Shown here: piece by piece, positions 1-6,567 of the stretch
How positions within the stretch are numbered: position 1 is the stretch's first letter
Layout of the letters: every line of letters begins with the position of its first letter
Assembly (NCBI GenBank): GCA_905210525.1
Contig: CAJLXE010000094.1
Span: 1-6,567 of the forward strand
Length of the DNA: 6,567 bases
Reading direction: 5' to 3'
Source: an uncultured Clostridia bacterium
GTDB lineage: Bacteria; Bacillota; Clostridia; HGM11327
Notes under the pieces: generated by a model
The model's database searches: none
Seen by the model: only the letters and a program-made list of their open reading frames with translations
Told to the model about the DNA's origin: nothing
Made by a program: the position numbers and the translations under genes

Positions 1-11
1 TCTATGTATTG

Positions 12-1928
12 TTATAATTGTGTATTCTCGCTCAATTCAATCCATTCTTCGCTTGCCTTGTCAATCTCCGAGCATATTCTGTCATACTCTGCGGTTACCT
101 CTTTCATTTTTGCGCTGTCTTTATATATTTTTTCATCAGACAAAAGGCTTTCCGTTTCCGTTTTTTTGGTTTCAAGTATTTCTATGCTTGCCTCAAGCTC
201 TTTTATTCTCTTTTTTTGTTCTTTGATGATATTTCTGTTTTGTTTTTCTTTCTTTTGTTGCTTTTCAATAGCCGTTTTGGTTATTGTCTGCTGTTGGTCC
301 TCGGAATCCTTATCGTTTTCGGATATTTTTTCTATATAGTCATCATAATTTCCTATATATTTTGTTATGACTCCGTTTTCCATCACATAAACATGATCTG
401 CTATACGGTTTATAAAGTATCTGTCGTGAGAAACAGCTATAATTGTGCCGTCATAATCATCAAGGGCATTTTCGAGTATTGCTTTGGATTCCATATCAAG
501 GTGGTTTGTAGGTTCATCCAGAAGCAAAAGATTATCATGTCTGAGCATAAGCTTCATAAGCATAACGCGAGCCTTTTCACCTCCGCTCAAAGACGATATC
601 TTTTTGAACACATCGTCGCCCCTGAACAGAAAAACTCCTGCTATTTTCCTCAGCCTACTCAACTCGTACTCCGGAAATTCATCGTATATTTCCGATAAAA
701 TATCCTTATTTGCGTCAAGTGTTGCAACGGACTGGTCATAATATCCCACCGATACCCTTGTTCCGTAACGCACCTCTCCGGAATCCGGCTGAACAATTCC
801 CTTTATTATTTTAAGCAACGTACTTTTTCCGCATCCGTTTTCACCTATTATTGCTATTCTGTCGCCTTTTCTCACGTGCATGGAAAAATCGCTGAACAAA
901 GTATGGTTTGAATACGCTTTTGACACGTCTTCCACAAAAAGTACATCATTTCCGCTCTCTCTTTCCACACTGAACGACACCTTTATGGTTTCTTCCCTGA
1001 AGGGAGTGGTCATGAGCTTTATTTTATTGAGCTGTTTTTCGCGGCTGCGTGCCTGTTTTATGCTTTTTTCTCTGTTATAGCTCTTGAATTGGTCTATAAT
1101 TCCCTGTAAACGGCGTATTTCCTTCTGCTGCAAATCGTACTGTTTTGACATTATTTCTTTAAGCTTCTGCTTTTTTTCGTAATATTCCGTATAATTTCCG
1201 TCAAAGTACAGCAATCCTTTGTTTTCTATTTCGGCTATTCCCGTGCACACGTTATCCAGAAAATATCTGTCATGTGATATAGTCAACACCGTACCGTTAT
1301 AATTGTTAAGATGATTCTCAAGCCAGCGTACAACGTGTATATCAAGATGGTTTGTAGGCTCATCCAAAAGCATTATGTCCGGTTTTTGCAGCAATATCAC
1401 GGCTAAAGCTATTCTTGTTCTTTGTCCTCCGCTGCACGTTGAAACAGGTTTATCAAATTCATCCTCGGAAAACCCGAGTCCGCGCAATACCCCCTTTATG
1501 TCGCTTCTGAATCTGTATCCGCCCTTACGTTCAAATTCATCGAGCATATTGCCGTACTGATCCATTGCGGCTGCATATTCGGGTTTATCCGAATCGGTTT
1601 CCGACAGAATAATTTCCTGCTTTCTTATCTTATTTTCGAGCTCTATTATGTAGTCAAACACATGGCTGAGCGTCTGTATTATAGTCTCGTCCGAATCTAT
1701 AAGCGGGTGCTGTTCAAGATATCCGACCGTTACTCCCGAAGGAATCGACACCGATCCCTCCTGTGCGTCCGTAAGACCGGCTATAATTTTGAACAGCGTT
1801 GTTTTTCCGCATCCGTTTGAACCCACAAAGCCTATTTTCTCTCCGGAATTTACTCTGAGATCTATTTTTTCGAGCAAAACGTCTGTTCCAAATTCTTTTT
1901 TTATACCGTTTAACTGTAAAATTGTCAT
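12..1928 (-). CDS. ABC-F family ATPase, YdiF/YfmR-like translation factor
   Basis: A soluble 638-residue protein with two ABC ATPase domains and no membrane segment, the layout of ABC-F proteins. These bind the ribosomal E site and relieve stalled or slow translation. Domain 1 has Walker A at 36-44 (GSNGCGKTT), signature CSGGQ at 165-169, Walker B ending in catalytic E190 and switch H219. A charged helical arm lies near 85-140. The interdomain linker (about 250-310) is rich in Lys/Arg with a YNREKSIKQARSREKQL tip, as expected for the tRNA-interaction motif. Domain 2 has Walker A at 362-370, LSGGE at 447-451, E472 and H501. Residues about 545-638 form a Lys/Glu/Gln-rich coiled-coil tail as in Uup, YdiF and YfmR. 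From memory the closest match is B. subtilis YdiF. The start ATG overlaps the parC stop, which implies translational coupling. The first signature has Cys where Leu is usual. A housekeeping role is likelier than antibiotic resistance, but the sequence alone does not settle this. The gene ends 11 bases from the window edge, so no terminator is visible. Confidence 0.96.
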   Translation of the reverse strand: MTILQLNGIKKEFGTDVLLEKIDLRVNSGEKIGFVGSNGCGKTTLFKIIAGLTDAQEGSVSIPSGVTVGYLEQHPLIDSDETIIQTLSHVFDYIIELENKIRKQEIILSETDSDKPEYAAAMDQYGNMLDEFERKGGYRFRSDIKGVLRGLGFSEDEFDKPVSTCSGGQRTRIALAVILLQKPDIMLLDEPTNHLDIHVVRWLENHLNNYNGTVLTISHDRYFLDNVCTGIAEIENKGLLYFDGNYTEYYEKKQKLKEIMSKQYDLQQKEIRRLQGIIDQFKSYNREKSIKQARSREKQLNKIKLMTTPFREETIKVSFSVERESGNDVLFVEDVSKAYSNHTLFSDFSMHVRKGDRIAIIGENGCGKSTLLKIIKGIVQPDSGEVRYGTRVSVGYYDQSVATLDANKDILSEIYDEFPEYELSRLRKIAGVFLFRGDDVFKKISSLSGGEKARVMLMKLMLRHDNLLLLDEPTNHLDMESKAILENALDDYDGTIIAVSHDRYFINRIADHVYVMENGVITKYIGNYDDYIEKISENDKDSEDQQQTITKTAIEKQQKKEKQNRNIIKEQKKRIKELEASIEILETKKTETESLLSDEKIYKDSAKMKEVTAEYDRICSEIDKASEEWIELSENTQL

Positions 1929-1930
1929 TA
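1926..1930 (-). other. TAATG stop/start overlap of parC and the ABC-F gene
   Basis: On the minus strand the parC stop TAA (1928-1930) and the ABC-F start ATG (1926-1928) share the A at 1928. Only a weak purine stretch (GAGAG, about 1940-1944) precedes the start, inside the end of parC. This arrangement usually means that ribosomes finishing parC reinitiate on the next gene. The two products would then be made in linked amounts. Confidence 0.85.
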
Positions 1931-4411
1931 TTGTTTATCTCTCGTGGCAAACTCAGACATTACCACACATCCCGACACTCCCTCCTGCCATTCAGACAGA
2001 GGTTTTCCGGCGCTTGTCAGAGGCAATTCCGAAATTTCGCCTATGGGAATGTACTGATGGCTTGAGTCCTCCTTTATTATCATTATTTCCTTTTCAATTT
2101 CTCTTGTAGCGTATGCTCCGACTATATTTTTTCCGTTCGAACCGTTCTTATTGAACTTAAATATACTTATTCCGACTCCTGCTCGTTTTTGCGGCGTAAT
2201 CTGGGATGCAAGGAATGTTTTCGCATATCCGCCGTCTGATACTATAACAACCGAATATTTCGGTTTTATCAGACAAACCGCGCAAATAGAATCTCCCTCG
2301 CGCAATTTCATTGCTCTTACACCCTTTGACGTTCTGCCCATCTCGCTTATCTGTGATATCTCGCATCTGAGAGCCATTCCCTTTTCGGTGACAAAAATTA
2401 CGTCTTCTTCATCCGTAATAAGCTGTGCCGAAATAATTTTATCGTTTTCATTCAGTTCGCACGCCCCTATCTTACTTCTGCTCGTTGAAAATGCGCTTAA
2501 CGGCGTAATCTTGCACATTCCGTCTTTTGTCGTGAACAAAATTCTGCCGTTATCAAAATTTTTAACCGCAAATGCTCCCACAATTTTCTCGCTTCTGTCA
2601 AAAGATGAAAGAATATTCGTAATAGGCACGCCTCTCTCCTTCCATTTTGTGGTAGGAATATCTCCACTGCTTACGGAATAGCAATTTCCCATATCCGTAA
2701 AGAATACAATTTTGTGGTCGGTAGAAGTATGCATTACAAATTCGGTATAATCGCTCTTTCCCATTTCCATATCTTTAAAATTACCGTTTGAACGGTTGAA
2801 ATGATTTTTCTCTATGGATTTTATTTCCTGATTATGCGTAATTGTAACCACAACGTCTTCGGACACAATAAAATGTTCCTCGGATATTGTTTTTTCCTTC
2901 TTGAGGGATATTATTTCGCTTTTTCTTGGATGTGCATATTTTGCCTTAATTTCCGATAAATCCTGCACAATTTTTTCTTTCAGCGCGTCCTCAGAGCCGA
3001 GAATTCTTTCATACTCGGCTATCCGTGCACATAAATCGCTGTAATACGCTTTCAGAGCCTCTATTTCGAGGTTGGTAAGTCTCTGCAAACGCAAATCAAG
3101 AATAGCCTGTGCCTGTTCTCTGCTGAACCCGAATCTTTCCATAAGATTTTCTCTTGCGTCCGACGGACTCTTTGAACCTCTGATTGTAGCTATAACCTCA
3201 TCGATTATACTGCAGGCTTTTATAAGGCCTTCCTGTATATGTTTATCCTGCAATGCCTTATCGAGTTCAAATTTAGTTTTTCTTGTAAGAACGTCCTTTT
3301 GGAAATTGATATAATAATTTATGCAATCGGCAAGCGAAAATCTTATAGGCTTTCCGTCCGCCACGGCAACCATATTTGCATTGAAATTATACTGTAAATC
3401 GCTGTATTTATACAAATAAGCAAGAATTACATCCGGATCTGCGTCTTTTTTTATCTCTATTACTGCGCGCGTTCCGGTTTTATCTGATTCGTCTCTTATT
3501 GCAACCACGTTTGCGAGAACGCTCTTCTTATCTTCGCAAAGCGACGCTATTTTTTCAAGTGTTTTCGCTTTATTCAACTGGAACGGAAATTCTGTTATTA
3601 CAATAGCATTTTTTGTCGCCGAAATATTTTCAATATGCGTTTTTGCGCGTATTACTATCTTGCCTCTTCCGGTTGTATATACCTTTTCGAGTTCGCTTGT
3701 GTCTTTAATTATATATCCGCCTGTCGGGAAATCCGGTGCGGGAATATATTTCATCAAATCTTTTACGGTAAAAACGGGATTTTTCAATGCATATACGCAA
3801 GCGTCTATCGTTTCCCCCAAATTATGAGTAGGTATTTCCGTTGCAAAGCCTACCGCAATTCCGGAAGCTCCGTTTACAAGCAGATTCGGGAATCTGCACG
3901 GCAAAACCTCCGGTTCTTTAAGTGTATCGTCAAAATTATACTTGAACTGAACCGTATCTTTATCTATATCCCTGAGCATTTCGGTAGCTATAGGGCTCAT
4001 TCTTACCTCTGTATAACGCATTGCCGCTGCGGAATCGCCGTCTGATGAACCGAAATTTCCGTGTCCGTCCACCAACGTCTCACCCATATTGAAATCCTGC
4101 GCCATACGCACCATAGCATCATACACGGACGTATCGCCGTGAGGATGATATTTACCCAACGTATCACCGACAACTCTCGCAGATTTTCTGTGCGGTTTAT
4201 CGGGATCCATTTTAAGTTCCCACATTGTATAAAGAATTCTTCGCTGTACCGGTTTGAGACCGTCTTCTATTCTCGGCAGAGCTCTTTCCAGTATTACATA
4301 TTCCGAATACGGCATCATTGAAGAATGCATTACCTCTCCGATAGGCTGTTTTATAAGTGTTCCGGACGCCTCGGGATCTATTACTTCTATTTTTTTATTC
4401 TTTTTAGCCAT
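1928..4411 (-). CDS. parC: DNA topoisomerase IV subunit A (ParC-like; GyrA paralogue)
   Basis: The DNA breakage-reunion subunit of a type IIA topoisomerase, 827 residues, close to Bacillus ParC and GyrA lengths. The winged-helix domain carries KYHPHGD (87-93) and the catalytic pair R132-Y133 in RYTE; Tyr133 would form the 5'-phosphotyrosyl bond with DNA. I193 in ATEIPTHN matches the DNA-intercalating Ile; ATEIP resembles ParC, though the usual sequence is IPPHN. IPAPDFPTGG (223-232) is the tower-region motif. Helices run to about 490, followed by six beta-pinwheel repeats, for example near 521-533, 567-580, 623-636, 670-683, 721-733 and 775-788. The first blade has no GyrA box (QRRGGKG type). 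Its NRSNG...WKERG pattern (539-594) resembles Bacillus ParC, so I favour topo IV, a decatenase, over gyrase. The quinolone-pocket positions matching E. coli GyrA 83, 84 and 87 are T94, S95 and D98. The gene starts 38 bases after parE behind a good Shine-Dalgarno and runs into the ABC-F gene at TAATG. Type IIA identity is near certain; parC over gyrA is about two to one. Confidence 0.93.
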   Translation of the reverse strand: MAKKNKKIEVIDPEASGTLIKQPIGEVMHSSMMPYSEYVILERALPRIEDGLKPVQRRILYTMWELKMDPDKPHRKSARVVGDTLGKYHPHGDTSVYDAMVRMAQDFNMGETLVDGHGNFGSSDGDSAAAMRYTEVRMSPIATEMLRDIDKDTVQFKYNFDDTLKEPEVLPCRFPNLLVNGASGIAVGFATEIPTHNLGETIDACVYALKNPVFTVKDLMKYIPAPDFPTGGYIIKDTSELEKVYTTGRGKIVIRAKTHIENISATKNAIVITEFPFQLNKAKTLEKIASLCEDKKSVLANVVAIRDESDKTGTRAVIEIKKDADPDVILAYLYKYSDLQYNFNANMVAVADGKPIRFSLADCINYYINFQKDVLTRKTKFELDKALQDKHIQEGLIKACSIIDEVIATIRGSKSPSDARENLMERFGFSREQAQAILDLRLQRLTNLEIEALKAYYSDLCARIAEYERILGSEDALKEKIVQDLSEIKAKYAHPRKSEIISLKKEKTISEEHFIVSEDVVVTITHNQEIKSIEKNHFNRSNGNFKDMEMGKSDYTEFVMHTSTDHKIVFFTDMGNCYSVSSGDIPTTKWKERGVPITNILSSFDRSEKIVGAFAVKNFDNGRILFTTKDGMCKITPLSAFSTSRSKIGACELNENDKIISAQLITDEEDVIFVTEKGMALRCEISQISEMGRTSKGVRAMKLREGDSICAVCLIKPKYSVVIVSDGGYAKTFLASQITPQKRAGVGISIFKFNKNGSNGKNIVGAYATREIEKEIMIIKEDSSHQYIPIGEISELPLTSAGKPLSEWQEGVSGCVVMSEFATRDKQ

Positions 4412-4449
4412 TTTATTTTTCCCTCTCTGTATAAATCCGCAATTTTACG
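4412..4449 (-). other. parE-parC intergenic gap, no terminator
   Basis: This 38-base gap between the parE TGA and the parC ATG holds the parC ribosome binding site. It has no GC-rich inverted repeat followed by a T-run, so the two subunit genes are probably cotranscribed, as expected for partners needed in equal amounts. Confidence 0.7.
4421..4426 (-). promoter_or_regulatory. Shine-Dalgarno of parC
   Basis: On the minus strand AGAGGG lies nine bases before the ATG at 4409-4411. Spacing and sequence suit a Firmicute ribosome. It supports this ATG as the parC start, although no in-frame stop lies immediately upstream. Confidence 0.8.
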
Positions 4450-6405
4450 TCAATTCATATCTTCATATGCGTCTCTCTTATTGAAATTAGCATATTTTGA
4501 TATATAATCGTGTCTTACTTCTGCCTTATCGCCCATAAGAATTTCTATTTTATCTTCCGCTTCGGCAGCGTCGCCAACCTGAACTCTTATCATTCTGCGG
4601 TTATTAGGATCAAGAGTCGTTTCCCAAAGCTGCTCCGGATTCATTTCTCCCAAACCTTTATATCTTTGGATGGTGTAATTCTTTACAAATTCATCGGTAG
4701 CCTTTTTCAGTTCTTCATCTGTATAAGCGTAATACGTCTTATCGCCTTTTGATACCTTATAAAGCGGCGAAAGTCCTATATAAATATGGCCGTCTTTTAT
4801 AAGTTCCGGAAAATACCGGTAAAAAAATGTCACAAGAATTGCTCTTATATGTGCGCCGTCCTGATCGGCATCGGAAAGAATTATAATTTTATCATAATTC
4901 AGCTTACTTATATCGAATTTATCGCCTATTCCCGTTCCCAAAGCATAAAATATGGTCTTATATTCCTCGTTTTTTATTACCTGCTCGAAATTTGTTTTTT
5001 CTACATTAAGAGGCTTTCCGCGCAAGGGCAAAATTGCCTGAAAGTTTCTGTCCCTGCCCAATTTGGCGGTACCTCCGGCTGAATTTCCCTCCACTATATA
5101 AAGTTCGTTAATAGTGTGATCGTTTCCGGAGCAATTTGCCAATTTGCCCACCAATACGGAGTTTTCTACTCCTTTTGTTTTTACGCCTTCTCTTAATTTT
5201 GTGGCAGCAGAGCTTATTGCCTTTCTTATTTGCGCCGTTTTTATGCATTTGTCCGTTATTTTTCGTGCGACCTCATCATTTTGGTGTGCTTCCATGAACT
5301 TTGTGAAGTTTTCCGTAACAACGGATTCAACCGCGCCGCGCGCTTCGGAGTTATTGAGTTTTTCTTTTGTCTGTCCTTCAAACTGTATGTCGCGCATTTT
5401 TACGGATATAACGGCTGTGAGCCCTTCCCTGACGTCATTTCCCGTCAAAGAATCCTTTTTATCCTTAATCATATTGAATCTGAGTGCAAAATCATTGATT
5501 GTTTTTGTCAGACCGCTTCTGAAACCCGTCTCGTGAGTTCCTCCCTCTGCCGTATTTATATTATTGGCATACGAATAAACTATATCGCTGTTAGTATCGT
5601 TATATTGAAATGCAGCTTCAACCTTTATATTGTTTTTTTCTCCGCAAATATATATAGGTTCCGCAAAAAGTACGTTTTTCCCGGTATTGATATACTTTAC
5701 GTAATCGCTCAGACCGCCTTTGAAGCAGAATATTTCTTCTTTTGCTTCGTCTTTTCTGTTATCTTTAAGATTTATTGTAAGACCGCTGTTAAGATATGCT
5801 ATATCCCTCAGTCGCTTTGAAATGAGTTCATAATCGAAATTTACGTTTTCAAAAACCCTGTCATCAGGCAGAAAAGTTACTTTCGTTCCTTTTTTCTTGG
5901 ACGGTCCGACTTCTTCCACACCCGTTACAGGCTTACCTGAGATTATATTGCCTTTTTTATCGGCAATACTTTCGTATCTTTGTCTGTATTCTTTGCCATC
6001 GCGGTACACGGTAACTTCAAGCCATCTCGAAAGAGCGTTAACAACCGACGCGCCTACTCCGTGCAGACCTCCGGAATAACTGTAATTTGTATAATCAAAC
6101 TTACCGCCCGCATGAAGAACGGTAAATATAACCTGTACTGCCGGTATTTTAAGCTTAGGATGTATATCAACAGGCATACCGCGTCCGTTATCGTAAACGC
6201 TTACGCTGTTATCATTATTTAAAGTAATTTCTATTGTGTTTGCGAATCCGTTTATAGCTTCATCGACTGCATTGTCAACTATTTCCGTAAGCAGATGATG
6301 AAGTCCCTTAGACGATGTAGATCCTATATACATCGCAGGGCGTTTACGAACCGCTTCAAGTCCTTCCAATACAACTATATTATCAGCCGTATAATTGTTT
6401 GCCAT
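4450..6405 (-). CDS. parE: DNA topoisomerase IV subunit B (ParE-like; GyrB paralogue)
   Basis: The ATPase subunit of a type IIA topoisomerase, 651 residues, close to B. subtilis ParE (655) and GyrB (638). The GHKL ATPase domain has E41 and N45 in EIVDNAVDEA, D72 in DNGRG, GGLHGVGAS (112-120) and QTK (345-347) as the ATP-contacting loop. R135 matches the coumarin-binding Arg136 of E. coli GyrB. The TOPRIM domain has E439 (EGNSAGG) and D512/D514 in SDADQDG as Mg2+ ligands. IQRYKGLGEMNPEQLWETT (579-597) is the conserved C-terminal block. It lacks the ~170-residue insertion of Gram-negative GyrB. Oddities are N441, where the family usually has Asp, and RPAMYIG for the common RPGMYIG. Several stretches read like GyrB (EPIYICGEK, YALGTGIG), so gyrB is a real alternative; the ParC-like partner tips the call. 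The start is firm: a TAA stop directly precedes the ATG in frame and GGAAAGG lies nine bases upstream. It is the first gene of the operon, with parS in its leader. Confidence 0.93.
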   Translation of the reverse strand: MANNYTADNIVVLEGLEAVRKRPAMYIGSTSSKGLHHLLTEIVDNAVDEAINGFANTIEITLNNDNSVSVYDNGRGMPVDIHPKLKIPAVQVIFTVLHAGGKFDYTNYSYSGGLHGVGASVVNALSRWLEVTVYRDGKEYRQRYESIADKKGNIISGKPVTGVEEVGPSKKKGTKVTFLPDDRVFENVNFDYELISKRLRDIAYLNSGLTINLKDNRKDEAKEEIFCFKGGLSDYVKYINTGKNVLFAEPIYICGEKNNIKVEAAFQYNDTNSDIVYSYANNINTAEGGTHETGFRSGLTKTINDFALRFNMIKDKKDSLTGNDVREGLTAVISVKMRDIQFEGQTKEKLNNSEARGAVESVVTENFTKFMEAHQNDEVARKITDKCIKTAQIRKAISSAATKLREGVKTKGVENSVLVGKLANCSGNDHTINELYIVEGNSAGGTAKLGRDRNFQAILPLRGKPLNVEKTNFEQVIKNEEYKTIFYALGTGIGDKFDISKLNYDKIIILSDADQDGAHIRAILVTFFYRYFPELIKDGHIYIGLSPLYKVSKGDKTYYAYTDEELKKATDEFVKNYTIQRYKGLGEMNPEQLWETTLDPNNRRMIRVQVGDAAEAEDKIEILMGDKAEVRHDYISKYANFNKRDAYEDMN

Positions 6406-6414
6406 TTATAGTAG

Positions 6415-6421
6415 CCTTTCC
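6415..6421 (-). promoter_or_regulatory. Shine-Dalgarno of parE
   Basis: GGAAAGG on the minus strand lies nine bases before the parE ATG. Two bases separate it from the 16-bp parS, and it directly abuts the extended 20-bp palindrome. Together with the in-frame TAA just before the ATG, it fixes the parE start. Confidence 0.8.
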
Positions 6422-6423
6422 AA

Positions 6424-6439
6424 TGTTTCACGTGAAACA
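6424..6439. promoter_or_regulatory. parS: parS centromere site (ParB/Spo0J binding)
   Basis: TGTTTCACGTGAAACA is a perfect 16-bp palindrome and an exact match to the bacterial parS consensus known from B. subtilis. Flanking AA/TT extend the symmetry to 20 bp (6422-6441). ParB (Spo0J) binds parS, spreads as a CTP-dependent clamp and recruits SMC condensin to organise and segregate the origin region. parS sites cluster near oriC, so this locus is probably origin-proximal. The site lies downstream of the predicted promoter, in the untranslated leader of parE, 18 bases before the start codon. No parA or parB gene is in the window. Confidence 0.93.
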
Positions 6440-6463
6440 TTTTTGTAATCGTATAATTAAACA

Positions 6464-6480
6464 AAATAATTTAATTATTT
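6464..6480. repeat. A+T-only inverted repeat in the parE leader
   Basis: AAATAATT and AATTATTT are perfect 8-base inverted arms around a single T. The site falls roughly 15-30 nt after the predicted transcription start. It could be an operator, but an A/T-only symmetry of this size can arise by chance in such A+T-rich DNA. No regulator is identifiable. Confidence 0.3.
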
Positions 6481-6500
6481 ATTTCAATGTATCACTTTTA

Positions 6501-6529
6501 ATTATAGCATAACAGTTAAAAAAAATCAA
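6501..6529 (-). promoter_or_regulatory. Predicted sigma-A promoter of the operon
   Basis: On the minus strand, -35 TTGATT (6524-6529; 4 of 6 to TTGACA) is followed by a 17-base spacer and a perfect -10 TATAAT (6501-6506). TG stands one base before the -10, giving the extended element TGCTATAAT. A run of eight T lies at the upstream end of the spacer, partly within the -35. Transcription should start near 6494, leaving a leader of about 90 nt that includes parS. Confidence 0.75.
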
Positions 6530-6567
6530 TCCCCATGTATATACGTATTATCGTGTTATATTATTTA

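Larger units (their letters stand above)
6406..6567 (-). other. A+T-rich 5' control region of the parE-parC-ABC-F operon
   Basis: This 162-base non-coding stretch is clearly more A+T-rich than the genes. In minus-strand order it holds a predicted sigma-A promoter, an A+T inverted repeat, a parS site and the parE Shine-Dalgarno. I see no credible open reading frame in it. The neighbour upstream of parE lies outside the window. Confidence 0.8.

Noticed and set aside
1..11. Possible terminator after the ABC-F gene
   Set aside because: Only 11 bases follow the stop codon in this window, so a terminator or a further operon gene cannot be judged.
18..698. Plus-strand frame of 226 codons opposite the ABC-F gene
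   Set aside because: Its hydrophobic, Phe/Tyr/Cys-rich translation is the antisense shadow of the Lys/Glu-rich coiled-coil tail. No family is recognisable, and the minus-strand frame has full domain motifs.
868..883. Second parS-like site around CACGTG in the ABC-F gene
   Set aside because: Only the TCACGTG core matches; the flanks are not palindromic and do not fit the parS consensus.
1252..1260. DnaA-box-like TTATCCAGA
   Set aside because: It is a single 8-of-9 match inside a coding region with no cluster, no A+T-rich unwinding element and no neighbouring dnaA.
3635..4045. Plus-strand frame of 136 codons opposite parC
   Set aside because: It overlaps the most conserved part of parC, including the active-site region, and has no independent evidence.
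5230..5820. Plus-strand frame of 196 codons opposite parE
   Set aside because: It lies wholly within the conserved parE gene, has no recognisable motif, and its Cys/Phe/Tyr-rich composition is typical of an antisense shadow.
6375..6440. Short upstream reading frame starting at the ATG formed at the edge of parS (MFHVKH...), overlapping the parE start out of frame
   Set aside because: It has no Shine-Dalgarno before it, and MFHVKH is simply the translation of parS. It ends about 30 bases inside parE and looks accidental.
6452..6457. Plus-strand TATAAT beside parS as a divergent promoter
   Set aside because: The 17-base upstream position is CACGTG from parS, unlike TTGACA, and no plus-strand gene is visible before the window edge.
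6541..6548. ATACGTAT palindrome upstream of the promoter
   Set aside because: Eight bases of A+T-rich symmetry is expected by chance and has no partner repeat.

Overview
The window holds three genes, all on the minus strand and packed end to end as an apparent operon. They read from right to left as a type IIA topoisomerase B subunit (parE-like, 4450-6405), its A subunit (parC-like, 1928-4411) and an ABC-F ATPase of the YdiF/YfmR kind (12-1928). Only 38 bases separate parE from parC. The parC stop and the ABC-F start share one base in a TAATG junction. The A+T-rich composition, frequent ATA codons, purine-rich Shine-Dalgarno sites, B-then-A subunit order and close resemblance to Bacillus-type proteins all point to a low-G+C Firmicute, most likely a member of the Clostridia. 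The species cannot be told from the sequence.

The right-hand 162 bases (6406-6567) are the control region. On the minus strand they hold a strong predicted sigma-A promoter: TTGATT, 17 bases, TATAAT, with a TG extended -10. A leader of roughly 90 nt follows, and it contains a perfect 16-bp parS site (TGTTTCACGTGAAACA, 6424-6439), the binding sequence of the chromosome segregation protein ParB/Spo0J. parS sits almost against the parE Shine-Dalgarno, so the site lies inside the transcribed leader. parS sites cluster around the replication origin, so the locus is probably origin-proximal.

ParE and ParC would form the A2B2 enzyme that passes one DNA duplex through another using ATP. The GHKL ATPase, TOPRIM and breakage-reunion residues are nearly all present. 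The A subunit has a six-repeat C-terminal beta-pinwheel but no GyrA box in the usual first blade, which favours topoisomerase IV over gyrase. The B subunit, by contrast, reads partly like GyrB. The gyrase/topo IV assignment is therefore probable, not certain. The ABC-F protein is a ribosome-associated ATPase by family and is probably co-expressed through translational coupling.

The points most worth a second look are the parS in the leader of the topoisomerase operon, an Asn at the position of E. coli GyrB Asp426 (a known quinolone-resistance position), and a degenerate GyrA-box-like heptapeptide in a late blade of ParC. I saw no wholly new system. The genes are ordinary housekeeping families in an interesting arrangement.
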